A DNA stretch of 34,610 nucleotides from Spirochaetales bacterium (GTDB lineage Bacteria; Spirochaetota; Spirochaetia; SZUA-6; RPPD01): assembly GCA_016930675.1 (NCBI GenBank), contig JAFGGG010000034.1, positions 1 through 34,610 on the forward strand, read 5' to 3'. Below, piece by piece: positions 1-8,987 of the stretch; the stretch's first letter is position 1; each line of letters begins with the position of its first letter. A program made the translations under genes and the position numbers. The notes beneath the pieces are model-generated. The model was not told the DNA's origin and ran no database searches. It worked only from the letters and a program-made list of their open reading frames with translations.

Positions 1-2
1 CC

Positions 3-2744
3 GCCGCCACCAGCGGAGCCGCTGATATCATCCTCACCGCCAGCAACGCCCTGGACTTAGGCACCATCAGCGCGGGCCAGAACCTGACCGCTACGGCCAC
101 CAACGGTGCCATCACCGACAGCGGCAACCTCACTGTAACCGGCGGTACAGCCACTTTTGCGGCCGGTTCTAATACTATCACGCTAAATACCGCGGCCAAC
201 AACATACCCGCCACCACCATCAATAGCACTGCTAATGTTACCTTAGCAAGTAACAATCCGATTGCACTCGCCACGACCACCAATCTGACCGGTTTTAACG
301 TGAATGTTAATACATGTACCCTGGCTGATGATCTGGACGTGAACGGCGACCTCAGTATAACCGGCGGCACTCTCGATGTGGTAAACGGGACGGACTGGCA
401 GATAAATGTTTCCGGTACCTGGAACAACGCGGGCGGAACGTTTGAGGAACGACAGGGACTTGTGGTGTTTGACGGCGCAGCATGCGTACTGCAGTCGAAT
501 GAAACATTCTATGATCTGACAATTACAAATGGTAACACGTTAGATGTAAACGGCAATCAACTCGCAATAGCCGGCGGCGGCACCTTTGATATTGAAAACG
601 GAGCCACTCTCTATCGTACAGGAATAGGCGGTGAATTAGCGCCCACAGATGTGAACTCCGGCAGAGTGACTTATCGAGGTGCCGGTGGAACGGTTCAGGC
701 ATATGCAGGAGTAGATTATTTTGATTTGGAAATAAATGGAGCAGGTACATTCACCTTAACCGGTGATACAGACATCGATAATGATCTTATTATTTCCGGC
801 GGTAATCTCGATGTGGATAACGCACAGAACTATCAGTTAAATATTGCGGGGGATTTTAACAACTCCGGAGGCGTTTTTACCTGCAGACAGGGAGAGGTTG
901 TATTCGACGGCCCGGCCGGCCCCGTAAGCCAGGTATTAGGTAGCAATACTTTTTATAATTTTACCTGTACTGTTATAGCAAAAACACTTCAATTTCAGGC
1001 CGGACAGACCACCACTATTGCCTCCGGAGGTGTGTTCAGGATCGACGGTTCCGGAGGCGGACCGCCGCCCGCACCTGCAAACTGGATTCATTTAAGATCA
1101 ACCGCCCCTCCTGCTCAATGGTTTTTCAACCTATCACCAGGCGCTATTTTAAATATGCAGTATGTTTTTGTGCATGATTCAAATGCTACTAATCCAATCG
1201 TTATTCCACCAAATATCGACGCTTCTGATAATTGTACCAATTGGATTTTAATACTTTCTCTTTCCAATAAATACACGGAAGATAATGATGGCAACGGTAA
1301 AATCGAGCGCATTCGTATTGTTGCTGCAGCTAATTTAAATGATGACTTTTCGGGATTGCAAGTGGTTATTATTGATAATTATTCTATAAATACAAGTTTA
1401 GGTATCAACGGATTTTCCACAGGCAGCAACCCTGCCGCACCGTTACCTGGCGAGGTTAACGACAATACATTCTATATCTGGCTTGTGGAAAAACCATATC
1501 TGGATACCGGAAGCACTCCGGATTTTCGCATTCCCACCAATACCAGTCTTTCAGACGGTGCCCTGCCTGTCGAAGCCTTTCTTGAATATGGAGCCACTGT
1601 CCATGATCCTACTGATACTGCCATACCAATTATTGGCTATACACTTGTTCGGTCAAATACAAGCCAGGTGTACGTGCATTTATCCGAGCCTGTAATAGAC
1701 GGCGGAGGAGGTTCGATTGCCCCGGCGAATTTCGAATATGGCGCGGGCAACAATCCTGCGATAACACCGATTGGAGCCAGAGAATACCTATTAAATTTCG
1801 CGGCTCCTTTCAGTATAGCTGATATTGTAGCTCCGGTTAATATTACCTATTTGAATATTGAGGATCCGGTTGGCAATACTCTTGAGGGGGGGGCGGGAAC
1901 AATAACCCACCGCGTCTCCGATCTGGCCATCGGCGCTCCGGGAGACGAGCCTATTGTCCCATACCTGCTTTTTGACCAATCACCTCGTGAGCCCGGCCCC
2001 GGAGGGGTTGGATATATTACTCTATTTGATTTAACGGACTGGTTACAGGATTTTCCTGATCAAACAGATCCGCAACCTCTGTTACAGGCGAATTTCGGAG
2101 CCGCGCAATATCCTGTCGCCTTGGTGTGGGATACAAACGTTTCTTCTGTATTCAAAAGCAATGGATTATGGCTGCCTACAGGTGCCAATACCTATGGTTT
2201 GGTTCCCATAGAGAATGGAGGTATTTCATCATTTGCAGGTATAACCTTCGCGGGAGTTCCCCCTGACCCAAACTATGCAGAATTTACAATAGAACTCGAT
2301 ACGGAACCTGAACTGGTAACCGAAGTAGTTGTGGAGTTTTTTATAGAATTTACCGGTTCCGGAATTTACGCCGCCCGCCTGGCCCGCCCCAACGCCTCAG
2401 ACTGGTACCGCAGTGTGAAACCATGGGGTTTCGGCATTCACAGAGCCGAGGGCAATCAAAAAGGTAATGTCACCATCTATAACAATGTCATCAATCCCAA
2501 TGCCGGTGAGCAGGTAAAACTCCACTACATCCTCAAGCGCTCCGGATCGGTCACCATTCAGGTCTTTACCCTGTCCGGCGACATAGTGGACGTGCTATTC
2601 CGCGGCAGTTTGGGCGCAGGCGAACACTCAACCGCCTGGGACGGACGCAACCGCGGCGGACGCGTGGTGGCCAAGGGCATGTATTTCATCCGCATTGTGG
2701 GCCCGGACATGGACGAGACGCGAAAAGTGCTGGTGGTGAAGTAA
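3..2744 (+). CDS. C-terminal part of a large repetitive surface/secreted protein (5' end outside the window)
   Basis: The frame is open from base 3 to the TAA at 2742-2744 (913 residues) with no credible start. A GTG at 300 lies inside continuous Ala/Thr/Asn-rich repeat sequence, so the gene begins left of the window. The first ~100 residues are low-complexity beta-helix-type sequence like filamentous-haemagglutinin or autotransporter passengers. Two diverged ~145-residue units follow (about 315-700 and 740-1060), each with the pattern (D)LxISGGxLDV...NNxGGxFxxRQGxVVFDG. The last ~75 residues (about 2510-2741) have a FlgD-like/secretion-sorting Ig fold ending in GMYFIRIVGPD then RKVLVVK. Known: such C-terminal domains occur on exported proteins of several phyla. 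Inference: exported adhesin or surface-layer protein. No signal peptide can be seen because the N-terminus is missing. Confidence 0.8.
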   Translation, partial: AATSGAADIILTASNALDLGTISAGQNLTATATNGAITDSGNLTVTGGTATFAAGSNTITLNTAANNIPATTINSTANVTLASNNPIALATTTNLTGFNVNVNTCTLADDLDVNGDLSITGGTLDVVNGTDWQINVSGTWNNAGGTFEERQGLVVFDGAACVLQSNETFYDLTITNGNTLDVNGNQLAIAGGGTFDIENGATLYRTGIGGELAPTDVNSGRVTYRGAGGTVQAYAGVDYFDLEINGAGTFTLTGDTDIDNDLIISGGNLDVDNAQNYQLNIAGDFNNSGGVFTCRQGEVVFDGPAGPVSQVLGSNTFYNFTCTVIAKTLQFQAGQTTTIASGGVFRIDGSGGGPPPAPANWIHLRSTAPPAQWFFNLSPGAILNMQYVFVHDSNATNPIVIPPNIDASDNCTNWILILSLSNKYTEDNDGNGKIERIRIVAAANLNDDFSGLQVVIIDNYSINTSLGINGFSTGSNPAAPLPGEVNDNTFYIWLVEKPYLDTGSTPDFRIPTNTSLSDGALPVEAFLEYGATVHDPTDTAIPIIGYTLVRSNTSQVYVHLSEPVIDGGGGSIAPANFEYGAGNNPAITPIGAREYLLNFAAPFSIADIVAPVNITYLNIEDPVGNTLEGGAGTITHRVSDLAIGAPGDEPIVPYLLFDQSPREPGPGGVGYITLFDLTDWLQDFPDQTDPQPLLQANFGAAQYPVALVWDTNVSSVFKSNGLWLPTGANTYGLVPIENGGISSFAGITFAGVPPDPNYAEFTIELDTEPELVTEVVVEFFIEFTGSGIYAARLARPNASDWYRSVKPWGFGIHRAEGNQKGNVTIYNNVINPNAGEQVKLHYILKRSGSVTIQVFTLSGDIVDVLFRGSLGAGEHSTAWDGRNRGGRVVAKGMYFIRIVGPDMDETRKVLVVK

Positions 2745-2940
2745 AACCAATTATCCATCCTCAAATATAGATTTGTATCTGGTGTTTTGCCCCCAAGGAA
2801 GCCGGGAAGCCATGCTTTTTCTATTTTCTTGGCTTACCGTCCTCCTCAGGAGAAAATTCTGTGTCAGAGGCTGTCAAAGATCAATTATTTTGATTAAAAT
2901 ATCAATTATTTTATTGATTTTCACTAATTATGTGACTATA

Positions 2941-2970
2941 TTGAATTGAAATAACAAATATATTATAGTT
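2941..2970 (+). promoter_or_regulatory. Candidate promoter of the four-gene lipid operon
   Basis: TTGAAT (2941-2946), 18 bp, TATAGT (2965-2970), about 30 bp upstream of the ATG at 3000. It sits in a strongly AT-rich stretch, so chance matches are likely. The rest of the gap 2745-2999 holds a GGAAGCC direct repeat and a short CTCCT/AGGAG palindrome near 2852, but no gene and no clear terminator. Confidence 0.35.
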
Positions 2971-2999
2971 AATATCAATTTTATTGTGAGGATCAGTGC

Positions 3000-4256
3000 A
3001 TGACTCCGCTAACATCAAAAGCCGGCCGATCACCCCGCATTCTGCTTGTAGGCTATAACGGTGCCAACAATACGGGAGCCGAAGCGCGCTTATTAACTAT
3101 AATAAAAGACGTGCAGGATATTTGCGGAGCGGGGGCGCAAATCATCATACCGACCTTGAACAAAAAGAACCTCTTGCGGTTTGTTAAAGAAACGGAACAG
3201 ATTAAAATCGTCTCTATTCCTGCGGTTTTCTTCATGGCCACAAAAAAACTGGTTAAGCAATGCGATCTTGTTATCCTGATTGAGGGCAGCTGTTACATGG
3301 ATAGCTGGACAAACGCCCTGCTCTGGGTTTTTCTCTATGCTACTCATACGGCCTTTAAATTTAAAAAACCCTGCCTCGCATATGCGGTAGATACGGGAAG
3401 TTTATCCCAGGCAAACAGCAAAAGAGTGAAACGCTGCGCCAGCAAAACGGATTTAATCATTACCAGAAGCTACCATGCCCAAAACAGGTTAAAAGAGATA
3501 GGAGTAACCGCGCCCATCACCACCACTGCCGATAACGCCTTTTACTTTCCAATGAATTCGGCGCATAATGAATGCTTAAAACAACTTTGGCCTGCAGCTC
3601 ATACTCCTACGGCAGGCATGGCTTTGGTCGATTTTTACAAATGGCCGGTGGTAATCAAACCCTGGGGTACAAAACAAAACTGCTACAAATGGCCTTATTA
3701 CTTCTCCGCTTCTAAAGAAAGACAGCAAAAAAGCAGCTTACTGGCGCGCAGTTACGCACAGGAAGCGGATCGTATTATCAGGAAACATAATTATAACATT
3801 GCCTTGATCTGTATGGAATCGCTTGACCGGCCTTTTGCCCGTCAGGTTTTTTCCTTGATCCGTAATAAAGAAAGAGTGCGCATCTTCTCATCGAGTGAAT
3901 ATAATGTGTCGGAGCTTACGGGCATCCTGCGCGGTCTTGACCTGCTTATAAGCTCCCGCTACCATGCCTGTGTGCTCTCCATGCAGGCAGCCGTTCCATT
4001 AATCGGAATAGGACATGATTTCAGAATCCAGGATCTGTTCAAAGAAATGGGGATTTATAATTCTTATTTTATACGCTATGACAACAAAAATATTGTAAAC
4101 CTGTTGAGAAAAAAAATTGATACGCTGTTAAAAAACGCAGGGCAGCAGAAGCGGATTATCCGACGGGCCTATTGCAATTTAACATTACGGGCGCTTAAGA
4201 ATCCTCTGCTGCTTAAAGACTTTATCGCATTACACGGATGGCTAACAACGGCATGA
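3000..4256 (+). CDS. Polysaccharide pyruvyl transferase family protein
   Basis: 418 residues. The N-terminus (ILLVGYNGANNTGAEA, residues ~16-31) and the C-terminal S319-R320-Y321-H322-A motif followed by VPLIGIGHDFR match the polysaccharide pyruvyl transferase family (PF04230, CsaB-like). Family members move pyruvate from PEP onto a sugar of cell-wall or exopolysaccharide. Some members are only distant relatives with other or unknown substrates. The ATG at 3000 is preceded by GAGG (2988-2991) with 8 nt spacing, and no signal peptide is seen, so it is probably cytoplasmic. It is the first gene of an operon, and its TGA overlaps the next ATG (ATGA, 4253-4256), so translation is probably coupled. 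The neighbours suggest a glycolipid or envelope-lipid pathway. Family confident, substrate unknown. Confidence 0.8.
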   Translation: MTPLTSKAGRSPRILLVGYNGANNTGAEARLLTIIKDVQDICGAGAQIIIPTLNKKNLLRFVKETEQIKIVSIPAVFFMATKKLVKQCDLVILIEGSCYMDSWTNALLWVFLYATHTAFKFKKPCLAYAVDTGSLSQANSKRVKRCASKTDLIITRSYHAQNRLKEIGVTAPITTTADNAFYFPMNSAHNECLKQLWPAAHTPTAGMALVDFYKWPVVIKPWGTKQNCYKWPYYFSASKERQQKSSLLARSYAQEADRIIRKHNYNIALICMESLDRPFARQVFSLIRNKERVRIFSSSEYNVSELTGILRGLDLLISSRYHACVLSMQAAVPLIGIGHDFRIQDLFKEMGIYNSYFIRYDNKNIVNLLRKKIDTLLKNAGQQKRIIRRAYCNLTLRALKNPLLLKDFIALHGWLTTA

Positions 4257-7069
4257 AACAAGTTGTTTTTATAACAGGGGCCACCGGTTTTATCGGTACC
4301 TATATTATTAAGGAGCTCATCCGAACTACTGATTTTGAAGTTACCGCCCTGGTTCGGGCGAGTAACAGCGAACTGGCCCAGGCACGCCTTTACCGTGAAT
4401 GGTGGGAACACAGGGATTTGTGCGCAGCGCTTGATAACAAAAGAATTCATATAGTCTGCGGCGATATCACCTCACATAATCTGGGATTATCCGATAACGC
4501 ATATAAAAACTTGAGCAGTTCAGTCTCATATATCATTCATGCTGCCGCGGATATCAGACTCACCGCTCCTCTCCCGGAACTGTACAAGACCAATGTACAG
4601 GGAACTGTGCATATGCTCGAGCTGGCCCATGCCATCCACAAGAGGAAAAGATTAAAAAGATTTTCTTATGTGTCAACCGCCTATGTGGCCGGCAGTAGGC
4701 AGGGGATAATTTTGGAAGATACGCTGATCACACCCCGGACCTTCCTGAGCAACTATGAACGGTCCAAGTTTCAGGCCGAGCAGATGGTTTTACGGCACAA
4801 ACCTACCCTGCCCGTTTCGGTATTCAGACCCGGTATGGTGGTAGGCGACTCCAAAACCGGATATATAAAAACTTTTAATACCATATATATTCTGTTAAGA
4901 ACTTATTTTAAAAAAAGCATTCCTCTTATTCCCCTGCGCGCGGGCTTTCGCATTAATCTGATTCCCGCGGACTGCGTGGCAGAAGCTCTTGTCAGCCTTA
5001 CTTTACACGCAAAAGCAGTATCTCATACCTTTCATCTTACAGCGCCGCACAAAGCGCTTCCCACAAGCCAAGAATTTATCGAGCAGATCAGATCCTGGGC
5101 GGCCCTACACTGCAATTTGAAACTGCCCAAAGCGCGATTTATCGGTCTTCCCCTGCCGATGTTACGGTTTTTTTTAACACTGCTTGATGTTTTATGCTTA
5201 AAACGCAACAGGGTAATCAGAAATCTAAAGCTGCTTGCCCCCTATTATTATGAAAACCGTATATTCGACAGATCTAATGCGGATCGTCTATTAAAGCAGC
5301 CCGCTCCGGCCTGGCAGGATTTTACTTCGCCGTTACTGCAGTTTGCCGTAAACAGAGGATTCTTAAACAGATCCGCTCGTACCGTACAGGAACAGCTTGT
5401 GTACCGGCTTTCCAAAAAGCACCTGCCCATGCGCTACCATGAAATAAAGGATAAACGCATTTTTTCCATGCCCAATAATAAACTGATCCATGATGTAACC
5501 AGAGCCGTTTCCGCGTTAAAAGCTCTGGGTATGAACAAAGGAGATTGTGCAGGTATTGCCGGCCGCAATTCAATAAAATATCTGATTCTTGATACTGCTC
5601 TGGGATTGATAGGCGCGGTAAGTGTGCCCGTGTTTGTGAATATTTCGCCGTATGAGCTGCGGCGCACCTTACATCAAACTCGGTTAAAAATATTTTTTAC
5701 CGGTATCGACGATCATTTACGGCTGGCTGAAGAGTTTAAAGACAGTACTCTCTTTATCAGCATGACCAACTGTGAATATCAGTTTGAGATACCCTCTTCG
5801 GGAGTACGCTGCTGGGACACGTTTATTGCCGGCGGCGCGCGTACAAAAAAAAGTATCACACGCCAGATGTGTTCCTCCCGTCTCTCATTCGACGATGCGG
5901 CCACCATGCGTTTTACTTCAGGGACCACGGGAGAGCAAAAACCGGTATGGTTTACTCACGGGCAGCTAAGACAGATGGCGGAAACACTCAACTCGTTATT
6001 TCCGTGGAAACTGCGCTCGCAGCCTGTACGCTACCTTTCTTTCTTACCCATGAACCATGTTGTCGAAGGTATTCTTGGGATGTATACGCCTTATTTCGCG
6101 CCTGCAAAAGTCGATATCTATTTTTTATATAATTTTGAAGAGCTTGTCCCCGCCCTTAAAAGAATAAAGCCCACCATCTTTTTTTCCGTACCCAGATTTT
6201 ACGAAAAAGTGTACGAAACGCTGAGCAGTAAAGGCATATACAAAAGCTTTGTTCATACACGCAATAAGATCATGAGAAAGTTCTTGCGGCTTTTATTGCG
6301 CAAAGCCGTACTCAGGCGAACCGGCCTCAAACACTGTCTGCAGCTTATCTCTGGTTCCGCTCCTTTGGCAACATCTCTGGCCAGACGCTTCCGCGAACTG
6401 GGGATTGAAATTCACGACGCCTACGGTCTTTCGGAAGCTCCATTAATCAGCATAAACCGCTACGCACACAACTCCCTGGGAACGGTAGGCACGCCCCTGC
6501 CGGAGACAGAGATTACGATCGCGCCCGACGGTGAAATATTAGTACGGGGACCGCAGGTAAGCCCGGCTTGTTTGCTGAATAACCAGCCCGATCAAGATTT
6601 CCTTCACACCGGAGATGTGGGGGTATTAAACAGCAAGGGTGAGCTGGTGCTTTACGGCCGTAAGAAAGAAATAATCGTTACTTCCTATGGCAAAAATATT
6701 CATCCCTTAACTATTGAAAACATGCTTAAAGCGATATCAAACATAAAGGAGGCTCTGGTAGTCGGGGAGCGTAAACCTTATATCAGCGCTCTGCTTTGGA
6801 CGGATGCAAAAAATGCACCGCACAGCTCGCAGCTCTATACGTCAATTATAAAACTAAACTCAAGGCTGTCGCATCCTGAAAGAATAAAGCGTTTTGTCCT
6901 GCTGGATTACGATCTTTCGGTGGATAACGGTGATTTCTCACATGGTTATAAACTAGTGAGGCAGGCAATAACAAGACGTTTTGAGCAGATAATTGACTCA
7001 TTATATCAAGGGACCCACATTCCCTTTAAAAATCTTATTTACCGGGGAGAAATTGCTAAAACATCATGA
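4253..7069 (+). CDS. Fused thioester reductase (NAD-binding_4) - acyl-CoA-synthetase-like adenylation protein
   Basis: 938 residues from the ATG at 4253, chosen because it forms a 4-base ATGA overlap with the upstream stop (an in-frame ATG at 4238 is the alternative). Residues ~4-330 are an extended SDR/thioester reductase: ITGATGFIG at the N-terminus and Tyr168-x3-Lys172 in NYERSKFQAE. Residues ~380-930 are an AMP-forming ligase: TSGTTGEQKP (from ~555), HTGDVG (~785), GRKKEIIVTSYGKNIHP (~800-817) and an ACSL-like C-terminal tail. Inference: it activates a long-chain acid as acyl-AMP/CoA and reduces it to aldehyde or alcohol. Carboxylic acid reductases are ordered adenylation-carrier-reductase. 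Here the order is reversed and no carrier domain with a DSL-type serine is visible. Downstream it overlaps the next gene by ATGA at 7066-7069. Confidence 0.82.
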   Translation: MKQVVFITGATGFIGTYIIKELIRTTDFEVTALVRASNSELAQARLYREWWEHRDLCAALDNKRIHIVCGDITSHNLGLSDNAYKNLSSSVSYIIHAAADIRLTAPLPELYKTNVQGTVHMLELAHAIHKRKRLKRFSYVSTAYVAGSRQGIILEDTLITPRTFLSNYERSKFQAEQMVLRHKPTLPVSVFRPGMVVGDSKTGYIKTFNTIYILLRTYFKKSIPLIPLRAGFRINLIPADCVAEALVSLTLHAKAVSHTFHLTAPHKALPTSQEFIEQIRSWAALHCNLKLPKARFIGLPLPMLRFFLTLLDVLCLKRNRVIRNLKLLAPYYYENRIFDRSNADRLLKQPAPAWQDFTSPLLQFAVNRGFLNRSARTVQEQLVYRLSKKHLPMRYHEIKDKRIFSMPNNKLIHDVTRAVSALKALGMNKGDCAGIAGRNSIKYLILDTALGLIGAVSVPVFVNISPYELRRTLHQTRLKIFFTGIDDHLRLAEEFKDSTLFISMTNCEYQFEIPSSGVRCWDTFIAGGARTKKSITRQMCSSRLSFDDAATMRFTSGTTGEQKPVWFTHGQLRQMAETLNSLFPWKLRSQPVRYLSFLPMNHVVEGILGMYTPYFAPAKVDIYFLYNFEELVPALKRIKPTIFFSVPRFYEKVYETLSSKGIYKSFVHTRNKIMRKFLRLLLRKAVLRRTGLKHCLQLISGSAPLATSLARRFRELGIEIHDAYGLSEAPLISINRYAHNSLGTVGTPLPETEITIAPDGEILVRGPQVSPACLLNNQPDQDFLHTGDVGVLNSKGELVLYGRKKEIIVTSYGKNIHPLTIENMLKAISNIKEALVVGERKPYISALLWTDAKNAPHSSQLYTSIIKLNSRLSHPERIKRFVLLDYDLSVDNGDFSHGYKLVRQAITRRFEQIIDSLYQGTHIPFKNLIYRGEIAKTS

Positions 7070-7689
7070 ACCTTAAATTAATGCTGGCTTCCAAGTGGAT
7101 TCCGCAAAGAGTAATCAAACAGGAACTGCTTTTTATTGCGGAATCGACGATTAGTCTGTTGAACATACTGTTGCGGGAACATGATCTGGCCACAGCAGAA
7201 CCTATCCGCATCCAGAAAAACCAGTCTCCGGACCGCATACGCGAAAATATGGCGCTCATCCATGTACTGCAGACAAGACGGCTGATGGAACATATAGGCC
7301 ACAAAGAAACACTCGCCCGCGGCAGGGAGCGCTTGTATGCGCTCGGTCAGCGCATAGGCGGAGTCTTTAAAAATCAATTTAATATCGGTGATCATCTTGG
7401 CGATGCACAGCGTGCTGTCCAGATCATGTACAAAATCTTACAGATTAAATTTCACATCCAGTGGATTTCTCCCATAGAAGCCCATCTGGATGTCAAGCAC
7501 TGCTCGTTAGCCCGTTTTTACGGGGAGCACACATGCGCCTTGCTGTGTGCCGCAGATGAAGGTGTGATTAATGGCATTAATAACGCGCTTACCATGAAGT
7601 TTAAAAACCATCTTACCCAGGGTCATCCCTTTTGTAGGGCGGAACTGCATTATACACCGTGCACGGAGCAGGTACTGTGCAGGCTGTAG
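7066..7689 (+). CDS. Small cysteine-bearing protein resembling the ATC hydrolase family
   Basis: 207 residues, ATGA overlap with the preceding gene. The C-terminal half has Cys146 and Cys161 in a CSLARFY...CALLCAADEG pattern, then a late FCRAELHY segment (Cys190). This resembles L-2-amino-thiazoline-4-carboxylic acid hydrolase-like proteins (PF14196), where such segments build a ligand-binding fold with a catalytic cysteine. The N-terminal ~100 residues are helical and basic, with no signal peptide or membrane segment. Most members of this fold have no proven reaction, so the name is a fold hint, not a function. Its position between an acyl reductase and a fatty-alcohol-oxidase-like protein suggests a role on the same lipid intermediate. 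An acyl- or aldehyde-binding role is inference. Confidence 0.55.
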   Translation: MNLKLMLASKWIPQRVIKQELLFIAESTISLLNILLREHDLATAEPIRIQKNQSPDRIRENMALIHVLQTRRLMEHIGHKETLARGRERLYALGQRIGGVFKNQFNIGDHLGDAQRAVQIMYKILQIKFHIQWISPIEAHLDVKHCSLARFYGEHTCALLCAADEGVINGINNALTMKFKNHLTQGHPFCRAELHYTPCTEQVLCRL

Positions 7690-8963
7690 TAATCGGCTCC
7701 GGTGCGGGAGGTGCTGTTGCAGCCAGGGAACTTGCTCTGCGCGGGATTAAAACAACCGTACTGGAGGCGGGCAAGGCTTTTAGACCCCTCTCGCGGAATA
7801 TAGCCAAAATAAGAGCTCTCCGCGGTTTTATGTTTTCGGAAAAATTGATTTCCCTGGTTTTTCCGCCCATGAAAACCTACCGCACTGAACAGGGATTGGT
7901 ATTGATAAGAGGTATTTCGGTAGGCGGGTGCACAACCATATCCTGCGGAAATCTGCTGCGCGCGGAAAAGGGTATGCGCGAATTGGGGCTGGATCTAACC
8001 CCGGAATATCAGCACATCGAAGAGTTACTTAAACCGACTCCCGTACCCGTGAAGCGCTGGCGCCCCACCACCCGGGCCATGTACGCGGCCGCACAGGATC
8101 TCGGTTTAGCACCGTTTGCCCCGTCCAAGGCCGTCTCGTTAGCCCGTTGTGTTTCCTGCGGACTGTGCGAGTTGGGCTGCGCTGCCCGGGCGCGCTGGGA
8201 TGCTTCCCGTTTTATTAATGATGCCCTGAAGCAGGGAGCACAACTCATTACCGGCGCACGCGTCACACGCATACTCCACCACAGCATGGAGGCCACGGGT
8301 GTGGAATACATTCATCAACGGAAAAAACAACAGCTGCCTGCGGATATTATAGTGCTCGCCGCCGGAGGTATCGGAACAGCCGCTCTTTTACATGCATCGG
8401 GCATTGAGAATACACCGTTCTTTTGGGGGGATATTGTGCTTACGCTGGGCGGTAAAAAAAAGAACGCTGATCAGCTGCATGAGCTGCCCATGGTCTGGTG
8501 TGTACAGAAAGACCATTATATCATATCACCATATATAGATATTTTGTCTCATTTTTTTCACCGGCCATGGCGTAACGTCAGCCTGCGGGATCGTGTGGGT
8601 GTTATGGTAAAACTGGCAGACACACCCAACGGCCGGATTCAAAGCCCGCGCGACATTACAAAACACATTACGGATCTTGATTATAAACGCCTTGACCAAG
8701 GCATTGCGATAGCCTCGGAGATTATGCAGCGAGCAGGAGTAAAGGGCCCGTTTACCCGCGGCATACTCAATGCCGGCCATTTTGGCGGAACGGCTTCATT
8801 AACCAAACAGGACGTTCCCGGCATGAGACCCGCCTGGCTTCCGCGAAGGTTATGGGTCGCCGATCTTTCGCTCCTGCCCTCCTCACAGGGGCTGCCCACA
8901 ATGTTGACAACGATGGCGCTATCGCTGCGGGTAGTACGTACAGCCCTTTCTCATCCGGCATAA
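7677..8963 (+). CDS. GMC-type FAD oxidoreductase, fatty-alcohol-oxidase-like
   Basis: 428 residues from GTG 7677, preferred over GTG 7659 because GGAG (7665-7668) lies 8 nt upstream. The N-terminus AVVIGSGAGGAVAA (GxGxxG at residues 7-12) with VLEAG is the FAD-binding Rossmann site. The C-terminal LWVADLSLLPSSQGLPT is the GMC C-terminal signature. Cys158, 161, 164 and 168 (CVSCGLCELGC) are spaced as in the CxxCGxCxxGC segment of long-chain fatty alcohol oxidases and related bacterial GMC proteins. Known for that group: oxidation of long-chain alcohols to aldehydes with FAD. It overlaps the preceding gene by 13 bp, last in the operon. Members usually exceed 500 residues, so this is a compact version. 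Substrate inferred from family and context. Confidence 0.75.
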   Translation: MQAVVIGSGAGGAVAARELALRGIKTTVLEAGKAFRPLSRNIAKIRALRGFMFSEKLISLVFPPMKTYRTEQGLVLIRGISVGGCTTISCGNLLRAEKGMRELGLDLTPEYQHIEELLKPTPVPVKRWRPTTRAMYAAAQDLGLAPFAPSKAVSLARCVSCGLCELGCAARARWDASRFINDALKQGAQLITGARVTRILHHSMEATGVEYIHQRKKQQLPADIIVLAAGGIGTAALLHASGIENTPFFWGDIVLTLGGKKKNADQLHELPMVWCVQKDHYIISPYIDILSHFFHRPWRNVSLRDRVGVMVKLADTPNGRIQSPRDITKHITDLDYKRLDQGIAIASEIMQRAGVKGPFTRGILNAGHFGGTASLTKQDVPGMRPAWLPRRLWVADLSLLPSSQGLPTMLTTMALSLRVVRTALSHPA

Positions 8964-8968
8964 CCGGT

Positions 8969-8987
8969 AAAAGTCAACCTTGTTGAC
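8969..8987 (-). terminator. Weak terminator-like hairpin at the 3' end of the MFS gene
   Basis: GTCAAC (8973-8978) and GTTGAC (8982-8987) form a perfect 6-bp stem with a 3-nt loop, followed on the minus strand by TTTT. It overlaps the MFS stop codon in a 10-bp convergent gap. The short stem and T run make it a weak call. Confidence 0.3.

Noticed and set aside
300..302. GTG as the start of the first protein
   Set aside because: The frame is open and repeat-like all the way from base 3, with no ribosome binding site at 300.
8148..8182. Ferredoxin-type [4Fe-4S] site in the GMC oxidoreductase
   Set aside because: CxxCxxCxxxC fits formally, but the same cysteine segment is common in fatty-alcohol-oxidase-like GMC proteins not known as Fe-S enzymes, so I did not claim a cluster.
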